From Aplidium turbinatum (Eukaryota; Chordata; Ascidiacea; Aplousobranchia; Polyclinidae): a stretch of 64,000 bases of DNA. Location: NCBI GenBank assembly GCA_918807975.1, contig OU964929.1, positions 9,937,197 to 10,001,196 of the forward strand. The letters are read 5' to 3'. Positions 55,012 through 64,000 of the stretch are shown piece by piece. The position numbers were made by a program, and so were the translations under genes. The notes below the pieces were generated by a model. The model saw nothing but the letters and a program-made list of their open reading frames with translations. It searched no databases and was not told the DNA's origin. Numbering within the stretch: position 1 is the first letter of the stretch; every line of letters starts with the position of its first letter.

Positions 55012-56459
55012 TCAGGGGTCACCAACCTTTTTTGCATGCGGGCCACTTTGGCACTAAGGAGAGCTGTGGTGGGCCGCACTAATAAAATTTTAGGTAGGTT
55101 GACTCTTATGCCAGAAAAGAACGTATTTCGTAGCCAGTATCCAGAGTTATATATTGTTAATATTTATCTTAGAATACCGCAGCAACAAATTTAGTCGAAC
55201 AACGCTACTGCCAGGCCAAGCTACTTTAACAACACTTTTGACTTCTTTAACAATACCGTACCTAATAAATGAGGCCACTTGTTTTGCGCACTTATAGCTA
55301 GGCGAGCGGTTTCATCATAATATTCATCGCCAAGCAAGAGTGTTGTCACATCGCTTTACAAAAGATATCTTACAAAAGATATCTTGCATTAACAGTTTCA
55401 GTAAAAAAGGAATTGTTTGACACATCGCAGTACAGGCAAGAATAGTGACCTGCAAACATATCAGCGAAAAATAGGCTCCAATAACAGGAAAAAAAAAGCC
55501 AGGCATCATGAAATAAACGCTTGTGGAAATCACCGAAAAAACGTTTCTATCGTAACTCATGAACAGTGTTCCCTCTGAAAAAGCACTGATTTGTTTTTTC
55601 ATTCTTTTTGTGAGAGTCTATAAAACCGTCTTTCTTAGATTATTATGAGACAACTGTCACTTGCGGTGCTTATCAGCATTGCAAGAATTGTTGATTAACA
55701 ACATTTTGCAGTACTGAGATAAATATTTTCATAATACAACCAGAAAAAGTCTTTAAATTTATATACTGTATAATATTTTGCCAGTTTATTATAAATTGAG
55801 TTGGCACACCGGCCTATTTTGCCAACAAAAACTTGCATAACGGGAACAGTGCTCGTGAAACACAATAACGGTGAAACGCACACTAATGTTTACATGACAT
55901 TTACAAACTTAAAATAAGCAACCCTATGCTCACAGACAATTTCGAAAACAGACGTTTGTATCAACCACTGGGACAGTGTGGCTGAACACCGCTTTGGAAT
56001 AACTTTAAGCAACCCTCACTTAGAACTAAAACAGACGTTTGTATCAACCACTGGGACAGTGTGGCTGGACACCGCTTTGGAATAGCTTTAAGCAGCCCTC
56101 ACTTAGAACTAAAACAGACGTTTGTATCAACCACTGGGACAGTGTGGCTGGACACCGCTTTGGAATAACTTTAAGCAACCCTCACTTAGAACTAAAACAG
56201 ACGTTTGTTGTATCAACCACTGGGACAGTGTGGCTGGACACCGCTTTGGAATAACTTTAGGCAACCCTCACTTAGAACTACCATATGATTGGTCGGTCGG
56301 TGGAATCGTATGCAAAGCGAAAATAATTATGCTTCCCAGAAGGTATTTTTTGCCTTCATGCTCTTTAACTCCAAAAAAGTATTTTTGGTTATACTTGTAC
56401 GCTGATACCTTCCGCGGGCGCACATAACAGCGTGGCGGGCCGCCAGTTGGTGACCCCTG
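55012..56459. mobile_element. 1.45-kb hAT element with internal minisatellite
   Basis: The ends CAGGGGTCACCAAC and GTTGGTGACCCCTG are perfect inverted repeats. They are flanked by TACTAACT and TAGTAACT (7 of 8). The end sequence belongs to the same group as 10712-11182. It contains four 83-base tandem repeats near its right end and no recognisable transposase. Confidence 0.8.
55949..56283 (+). repeat. Minisatellite, four 83-bp units
   Basis: Units start at 55949, 56032, 56115 and 56198, each beginning CAGACGTTTGTATCAACCAC and containing GACAGTGTGGCTG. The last unit has a 3-base insertion (GTTGTATC). The units differ at only a few positions, so expansion is recent. Confidence 0.85.
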
Positions 56460-56559
56460 TAGTAACTGATGTGTCGTGTCCTGAAATAGTTTTCAGGCTT
56501 TTTGATGACCGTGTGCCCTGTTTAAAAAACATTTAGTAGTGTCTCTATCGTATGTAATT

Positions 56560-56880
56560 ATTTTGGTAATTTGCGCGCATAATATCCGTAACCTGCTTTT
56601 GTTGAGCCGCTTGTTGGAGTTCAAAAGGGACTTCTACCTTGCAACATAATCTTTATCAAATAAAATTCTAATTGTCTTGATAAAATCAAATTGTAAAAAA
56701 TCATCGGTGAATAATTTAATTTTTGTTACTGAAACGTGTAGCTTAATCAATTACATTTTGAAGCAGGTGTAATTTGAAAATTTCCGAACAGTGTAATTAA
56801 CAATTTTAATGGTGTGATATTGTAATGTAATTGAACTGAAAACTATGTCATTGATTCAGCTCTGGCATTCATTGTTGTAT
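56560..56880. repeat. Repeat F, second copy (inverted)
   Basis: Shares GTTGAGCC, TCAAAAGGGAC and TTGCAACATAATCTTT with the reverse complement of 10140-10205. It ends in a terminal-repeat-like TTGATTCAGCTCTG. The other end is not clear. Confidence 0.5.
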
Positions 56881-59616
56881 TTGTACTACTGAGAGTGTTT
56901 GAACCTTTTTTTCGGTCAAAGTCTTGAAGAATTTTGTTCCGTTTTTTATGAAAAGATTTTTGTTTCGAACAGCCTTGGTTAGGCTGTAAATCAAGAGCCT
57001 AGTGGCCAATTTATGTTGTTTTAGTCAACTGGAAGCCACTTTGGCACAAAAACTAAAAGTAGAGCTGGACAAGACAAAAATATTTCAAAATAAAAAGAAC
57101 TTTTGTTTTGTTTCGCATCAAGTCATTTGGTAAAAATTTCTGTTTTAATTAAAGAATCTTTTCTAACAACCAGACACTACCACGGGTAAAACTATGCTGC
57201 TGTTATTTCCGTATCATTAGAAAGTACACTCCAAAAACTTTTTTTGATATGTTATAGACTGCAGAGCGTTCAAGAAAATTTGAAAAGCTTGCTCATGGCG
57301 GTCTATTAATTTTGCTTATTTTCTACTTATTCTCTCGTGCATGCTGATTCCACAGATATTATGGTTTTGTTCATCATGCTATGTCTTTATTATATAGTTG
57401 CTTTGGTTTCTTTTTGTATTGCTTATTATTCAATCGTTATTACTTTTGCTTAGTTACACCCGAATTACAGTACATGGGCTGCCCATTGTCAAAGGATCTA
57501 TGCTCCTTCTCTGTAGATGCTTTAACTTCATTGTATAAATGTATATTGCTACGCCTACTTGCTTTACCTCATGAATTTTAAGAATGTGATGCAAATACGC
57601 TTTTGAAATGTGGTTCCATTTTAAGAGCATGACAAGAAATGGGTTAAAATTAGATTCGGTTGTTTGCAGCACATTGCAATTTCAAAATTAGAAAGTTTGC
57701 CTATTGGTCATTGAGGAACAAAAGTTTCTCAGAGATTGTGCTACAGATAGTTTGTGAAGAGTTGATATTGCTTGAATGATGAATGCAATAAAGTCGATAG
57801 TTCAACAGCGACATGAACAGATACATTAAATTAAATCATGCAAGTGGTTTTACAAAAAATGTTTATGAAAATCTGATATGGTACAACCACGGCGTACCCA
57901 ACCATCTGTTGAGTATGAGTACGCTATGGGTACAACTGATTGATGTGATAAATTGACAGCAAAAAGACTTAGCTTCAGTAAATACATTGAATCAAAGTAC
58001 GCAATATTACAACAGGTCCTTACAACAAAGGGTGTCGGTTGACAGAAAATACGACCAAATAATCAATAAAACTCTGACAGCAAGCTGTTTCAGGAGCTAT
58101 CATACATAATCATAGTTATGAAAAAATTTCAAAATAAGACAAATTGTGAAAATGTGTTAGTATTCCAAAAAGGCTATGTTGTTACGTGTAGACAAAAACA
58201 TATTTCATAGCCGTATTTTCGCGAAATTAAACGTAAAGTTTCTTCTTTTTATTTCACGCATAAGAGAGTTTATCAAGCAAACGTAGGCCTACTATGCATT
58301 GATGAAGAGATGATGTGATTTGACCTTTACCTTTCTCACAAATAATCTTTAAAAAATCATGACAATGTTTAGAAATAGAAAAGGTATACTCTTGAGTATC
58401 GAAAGTAAATCGATCACCCAACTCTGAAGAAAAAGCTGTAAATACTAATGAAATTTTAAAAATATTACTCAAACAGAATGTTTTTTTTTTGCAAATTGAC
58501 GAACGCTACTTTTAGAAAAATAGTTTTTTGTTTGATGCTTACTTTTAACCGATACAACTGTAAATATCCACAACAACATATAACGCGAATGTTCATTTCA
58601 ATGTATTTTCCCTTCGATTCGTTTATTGCTTTAGTTCACTTGGAAACGCAGCTTCGCATTTGCAAATGCTCGACATCTTAAAACACAAAACAATTTCTTC
58701 AATAACAATCTTAGGATAAATATTACGAAAAAATTTACTTTACAAGAACGTTCACTGAAATATTCCAATCTTATTTAGTTCATTGTGCTGTAGTTTTAAA
58801 GAAAAGATAGCCTTCGCAAAACATACACTTCCATTTTATAGTCTGCTGCTAAATTCTTGTGACGAATGCGTAGACGGACGGATTGCAAGGTTGTCATCTG
58901 TGTTCTTTGCTGCATATGAAACAATTATGAGCATTATATAATAATCATACACGACATTAAAATGAATCAGTAAAATTTCGACTTAACAGACGGCAATTTA
59001 CCCCAGCAGAGCCCTTTGCTACATATATGCACTATTGCATAACTGCAGACAGTTCCCACCGTTTCGGCCTTCCAGCCTCAGTGCAGTAGGTACACTGGTA
59101 TGGCCATGGAGATATATAATATGCGCACTATTGCATATATGCAAGCCTTTGTTGCATATTTGCAACAAAGACTTTGAGAAGCACATGCTTTTGAAGGAGT
59201 AAAATGAATATTTTTGTTGATGATAGCCCATATACTTCAAATAACTCAGCTATATGCTAATGTAGCCTAATAAAACGTATGAAAACAAGAAGATAAAACA
59301 TTTAAAAATTGCTATGCCAGCCATACTAGATCTCATTTCACTTTTACAAATTACTGTTTGAGCATATCATTGCACGAATAGGCTACAATTTCCATGACGT
59401 CAGTTTAGACAAAAAATCGAACTACTTGCGGTGACAAAGATAATGAGAAGGTAACTTATTCAAAACAGCCTAAATAAACAATAAACAAAGTATAAAATTT
59501 AAGATATCTAGTGTAATAGAAGGTTTTGAAACCGAAACCCTCCCCATGCATATACAACTGGCGAGTGTAAGTGCCTTCAGGTAAAACTAAATATACACAA
59601 TTCTGAACAAAACTTT

Positions 59617-59622
59617 TTTATT
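59617..59622 (-). promoter_or_regulatory. Polyadenylation signal of gene 2
   Basis: AATAAA on the minus strand, about 97 bases after the TAG of gene 2, a normal distance. No equally clear signal was seen shortly after the gene 1 stop at 40251. Confidence 0.5.
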
Positions 59623-59718
59623 CTTGTTAAATGCTGCCTTACTGTTATGCTGATCAAAAAGTTAATGCCTTACATACTTTCTTAAACAGTTTGCAGGGAG
59701 GCTTTTCTTCATGCTAAA

Positions 59719-62700
59719 CTATTTTGATTTCACACACTTTCCACACCACGTCTCAGCAAAAACTTTCTTCCAGATTATTTCCAGTAAGTCAGAGTAAAGA
59801 AAGGGATTGAAGGCGCTGTTTATTGGCAGCAAAACAATGGCTGCAATAGCATAAGCCTCTTCAGTCAATTTGCCACCTGGAAATAAATAAACAAAGTGAC
59901 TAGCTTCTGGTGACGCTATAAAACTTTATGTTTGTTTTTTTTTGTAAACGCATTGGCTGAATGAAACGTTTTGTATGGCGGAATGGCCCGTTTTGGAGAA
60001 TCGAATTCGGAGAGTCCGATTCGGAGTGGCCGATTTTGAGGAATCCCAATTCGAGCCTTTTTCGGAGAAAATCGATTTGGTGATTATTTAAATCCAACGA
60101 CGGTTTCTGTTTATTTAGAGAATTAGTAGGGATCTTTTGGGTAAGCGCTGTTTGTGTTTACCTTCTCATAACCATGCAAACGAGAAACTTATTGTTTCAG
60201 TGAGGTAGATATAAATTAGCTGATATCTTGTGGATATAGGCTATAGCGATATCCAGCAACAATATCTGGCATATTTAGTAACTTTAGTCAAAGCATTTTC
60301 GCTGAGACTTCATTTGATTCACTACCGTTGTTAATCATGAAACGCCGTTTGAACACCTTCATTTTTTCGCTGAAAACTTAGTCGAGACTTTTTTGCTGAG
60401 ACTTTATTATATAAACCTCTATGATAAGCTAATTCCTTTGAATAAGCAGATGCCGCTGTGAGATTTTAGAAATCTCCGAAAAAGGCTTTCTCCGAAAAGG
60501 CTGTCTTCGAATTGTGATTTCTCATAATTGGATTCTCCGAATAGCAGCAGACCGTTTTGTATGGCCATTACAGTACAAGTTATTAGACCTACTTAATGGT
60601 GAGCGCTACGTGACGCCTGTTGCTAACAGGATTGAACTTTTCGCGCTTGCAAGGAAAGCTTGTTCCTTATATGGAAAAAATATTTTCGGTTTGAACATTT
60701 GTAAGCGTAAATTCTATTAGGCCATTCATTGGATTTATGACGCTGTTGCAGTCTTTCGGTTTCGTTTCGAATTGGATAACAGCGAATTTTTTTTTTTGTT
60801 TTTTTAAAACGAAACCAACCCAAAGCATTACACATCAACACACTAGGCCTACATGTTTGTTTCAAACAACCCTATACTTGCTGCTGTGAGCACTCAAATA
60901 TGTGTTGAAAGCTCACTGATCTCAATGCATCGTTTTCAAAGCTGTTGCTTTTAATGATAGAGATAATGGTTTTACCTCCTACGCTCACAAAAGCCATGAT
61001 GCAAATTGGAATCCAACAGCAGAAGTTCGTGAGAATGATTCTGGTGATCTTGCGTTGTAAGGCGGAATCTCGTTTGCCAATTGCAGCGACGCCTGCTCTC
61101 CGTCTACTTTTGATGGTGATGCTAAAGTGCAATTTATTTTAAGCAATAGCTGTAATAAGTTTAAGAATAGCAATGTTTCAGTTTTATATGTTTCTAGTCA
61201 GCTTGATTGTAGCAAGAATTGACAGTAATAGACATCGCTGTTTCGCCAATGAGGCTGGGCTGGTAAGTAACAGCGCACCATCAATTCTGTCACAGTTTTG
61301 TCATGGTATTTCAATTCTTTCTGCTACATAAACGAACCTTGATAACCCGGCTTGTGTTTATGATTTAAAGCCTCAACACTTACAATTACTGTATCCAGTG
61401 ACGTAGCCAGGAATTTTGAAAGGGGGGAAGGGTTTGACGGTGTGTTCGCCTAAAACGAGACCCAGCGGCGGGGTTGTGGGGGGCATCCCCCAGAAAATTT
61501 TGAAAAATTACTTTGAATTTGGTGCATTCTGAGAGCATTTTCAACAAAAATGTGGGTACGAATATTCCTGTAAAATGGTGCTGTCCGGTGGCATAGCATA
61601 AAGGATGAGATCATGTTTTCTTCGCATTTTTCTGAAATAAAGCTAAGTCTCTGTGTTTTCTTGTTGCAAATTCCTGGCTGAGATATTGGAATGTTTGTTA
61701 TTGGCAAAACTCGCTCTTTTAATGCAGTTTCGTTTAAAATTAGGCAAACTTTGTTTTAGAGACACAAAGAGATTGAAAGCATCATTTTCAATATCGTGAC
61801 GTCACACGTGTGCCAAAGGGGGGGGGGGGTGAAACCCCTAAAAACCCCCCTTAGCTACGCCACTGCAGTGTATACAAACCTTATTATTAATGCAATTTCT
61901 CTGTCCGTGAGTTATCAATTCTCTATCAACCAATGTTATGTGCTAAGCTAAACAGTAAATCTATTACTTTTTCAGTTGTTTCATCATCCCTTCAGAGAAA
62001 ATTTGGATGCAGTGAGCTCATAAGTATTTTTTGCTCTTCCTTAGAGCAAGGTTGTTCTAACTTTAATGCATGAACTTAGCTAATTCTTAACTGATGCTCG
62101 TGTTGCGTAAAGGCAAGCAGATAAGAGAACATAGACTGTATATTTTTAGTTTTTTACACTGCCAAGCATAATGAGTCACATTACAAATTAGTGAACTGTT
62201 ATGATGCATTTCGATAACAGTCCAAAGCAGTAATTTAGCAACACATTTACTTTGCACAGAATGAAATTGTCAATCAAAAGCATATGCTGCAAATGCTGAC
62301 AATGCCCTTTCAAGAACACTCTATCTGGTCAAGTTAAAATGATATTTCTGACTCTTACAAGCAAGGTTAAGCAGCTTTGCCTTTTGTATCTATCGTCGTC
62401 AAATACAATTAGCTAGGTACCATTATAGGCATACTCCAACCAACAGCTTATTCAATGACGGTCAATGAGGTAGGCTACATCACTAAAAGTAGTTTAAACA
62501 TGAAATAATTATCACGCAGTTAGTCACGTAAACCTCTCACCTGTAAATTGCAATGTACATGCAAAGCATATAGATAAATAGGACAAGATTTATTGCCATA
62601 AGAAGCATAGAAAATCCCCGTGAATGCTCAGCAGAAGAATCCGGAAATATTCGAGGAAGACAAGTTCCGTGTGCGGAGTAATATCCGAGGTAGAGACTTG

Positions 62701-62804
62701 GCTTAAAATTAACTTTCAGTTGAGACACAGTTTTGATCATGTTTTCCCATGTTAGAGATCTGGTGAAAATGACTTTGTTATTCTCTGCTTTGAATTGCTG
62801 TAGC
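59719..62804 (-). CDS. Paralogous LGR-like receptor, 3' part (gene 2, partial)
   Basis: Three exons read on the minus strand: 62804-62541 (loop 2 and helix 5), 61121-60976 (loop 3 side and helix 6) and 59876-59719 (helix 7, tail and TAG). They match exons 16, 17 and 18 of gene 1 in phase; sizes are 264 versus 267, 146 versus 146 and 158 versus 207 nt. Key residues are kept: NFCCWIPICIMAFVS in helix 6 and NPFLYSDL in helix 7. The tail is shorter, ending WCGKCVKSK. Upstream exons (helices 1-4 and any LDLa array) must lie beyond position 64000; I found none between 62805 and 64000. Reading frames are open, so it is probably functional. It converges on gene 1 across 19.5 kb. Confidence 0.85.
59980..60552. 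mobile_element. Inverted-repeat element in gene 2 intron
   Basis: Flanked by the 13-base direct repeat CGTTTTGTATGGC (59967-59979, 60553-60565). Inside, GGAGAATCGAATTCGGAGA on the left is mirrored by TTGGATTCTCCGAAT on the right, with further TTTTCGGAG / CTCCGAAAA pairs. Non-coding. Confidence 0.55.
61205..61265 (-). repeat. Decayed hammerhead-family fragment in gene 2 intron
   Basis: The minus strand keeps AGCCCAGCCTCATTGGCG, GAAACA and GTCAATTCTTGCTACAATC. The core reads CTTACCA rather than CTGANGA and stem II is altered, so it is unlikely to cleave. Confidence 0.6.
61396..61865. mobile_element. MITE with CAGTGACGTAGCC ends
   Basis: Starts CAGTGACGTAGCCAGG and ends CTTAGCTACGCCACTG, inverted with a few mismatches, with G-rich and C-rich sub-terminal runs (GGGGGG near the left, CCCCCC near the right). 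Target duplication unclear. The same kind of end, CAGTGGCGTACGCAGG, occurs alone at 4005-4020. It lies in the gene 2 intron between 61122 and 62540. Confidence 0.55.
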
Positions 62805-63611
62805 CTATCTTACAGGCTAACTTAATGTAGCCTATGGGCTTCTGGACTTATTGCAAAGCAAGATATGCATCGTCGGTCAAAAATGTCTTAAGTCTTCCAG
62901 TGGGAAGGGTTAAGATTATCGAAGAAGTCGTTGCATCTCAAAACAGTTGATGGTAAGAAAAGAGGGCAGTTGGACATATACGAATTCAAAGACATCTATT
63001 TGAACAAACAAATAAGATATTACGGGTAAATCTCGTCATTTCATTTTATACATTACCTAACAATACACATACTTGTCCATAATAAAAAAACATCTCTTGT
63101 CCTTTTTTTTGTTTGTTCATTTATAAAAAAATGCTTTCATCATAGATGTCCGAACAAATATTGCATGATTTTTTTTTATGACTTTATTTTTTTTACATGG
63201 GTTTAAAGATTAAGTGTTTTTTGTTGCATTAGCCAAACCAGATCTTCACTAAAAAAAATATCAAAACCAGGCGATATAGATTTTCGACCGAGTAATAAGA
63301 AAGCAAAAGCTGAAACAAAATAAACCTCTCTCTAACTGGTAAATTCTTGAAAAGCAAAGACAAACTCATCTGAAACAAAGCAGAAACAATTATTCATTCA
63401 ACGTAGGCTATAACAAAATATTTGGTCTAAATTATTCATTCCAAGCCGTCAATGCTTGGTTCAGGCAAGGCAATTGAAGAAGATTCTTAAACAATAATAC
63501 TGTTCGTTCTCGCTTCACTTTCGCTTGGTTTCTCTTTTCCCCAAAGTTAGTGACTAATTAAAAATTGAAAATTGCATTACTGGTAGATTACCAGTTGAAA
63601 TAATGCTAAAC

Positions 63612-64000
63612 CAGGGCTTCCCAAACTTTTTTGCTCGCGACCCTTTTTAATCTCCTAAGATGTTTCGCGACCCCTAACGATTAAAATGACGAACGGTGCG
63701 AAATATACATTTGCGATATTTATTAAAAAGCTTAGATCAAACGAAAATCAAAAACAATTTACCGGCACTCAGTTCAGTTTGTTTTTATTGTTTATTTATT
63801 TCTGACCATCACAACGAAGCCTATGGGTAGTCTACTGGAAACAAAACAAAAAAACAAACACATTTATTCAGTGCGATGGGTGTGACTGCCTTCTGCTACA
63901 AAGCAAGTCCACCCGTGGCTCATGTTAGTTAAAGCTGGTCTCAAGACGGTTTCAATGTTGCTTAGGTTGGGACGGTATGCGAAGTGAGAACATTTTAGAT
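63612..64000. mobile_element. Left end of a hAT element running off the window
   Basis: CAGGGCTTCCCAAACTTTTT, then GCTCGCGACCC and TTTCGCGACCCC, a typical hAT terminal arrangement. The other end lies beyond 64000. It would be within gene 2, upstream of the exon at 62804. Confidence 0.55.

Noticed and set aside
55324-55602. 92-codon hydrophobic minus-strand frame that looks like a GPCR fifth helix (YFMMPGFFFPVIGAYF)
   Set aside because: The Pro-to-Tyr spacing does not fit helix 5, no other helix is nearby, and it lies inside a hAT element.
1-64000. Search for LTR retroviruses, Polintons, CRISPR arrays and bacterial-type operons
   Set aside because: None seen; the only reverse transcriptases belong to non-LTR elements, and all other mobile elements are DNA transposons, SINEs or the hammerhead repeat.

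Overview
The window looks like an invertebrate animal genome: low GC, long introns with GT/AG borders, and dense small transposons. The one host gene family is a receptor with LDL-receptor class A (LDLa) modules and seven transmembrane helices, a type common in tunicates and other invertebrate deuterostomes. A sea squirt would fit, but this is inference; nothing here identifies a species.

Two receptor genes face each other tail to tail. Gene 1 (+ strand, 5880-40251) can be followed through 19 exons from signal peptide to stop. The exon lengths sum to 2901 nt, giving 966 residues. About eleven LDLa-like modules lead directly into a class A, LGR/relaxin-receptor-like 7TM domain, with no leucine-rich repeats between them. 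Gene 2 (- strand, 62804-59719, continuing beyond the right edge) is a recent paralogue. Its last three exons have the same phases, and intron sequence is also conserved next to the exons, so this is a local inverted duplication.

Most of the rest is mobile DNA. Four tRNA-derived SINE families (called A-D here) recur. At least nine hAT-type elements have readable inverted ends, most with 8-bp target duplications. There are piggyBac-like and Mutator-like elements, a mariner-type relic and a decayed transposase gene. Gene 1 intron 7 holds a nearly intact, GC-rich jockey-like LINE (19411-22509) in sense orientation. The region between the genes holds a second, AT-rich LINE of CR1/L2 type (41130-43368) with a 3' hairpin. 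At 47.8-51.4 kb, five elements are nested inside one another.

The most striking find is a repeat family carrying a type I hammerhead ribozyme. One copy (40494-40541) has every core nucleotide and three paired stems. A second copy (23662-23709) shows a compensatory change in stem I. Two further copies are decayed or have lost stem I. No LTR retrovirus, Polinton or CRISPR array was seen. Stretches where I see nothing identifiable include about 354-1040, 4070-5390, 44840-46260, 52740-53300, 57380-59610 and 62810-63610.
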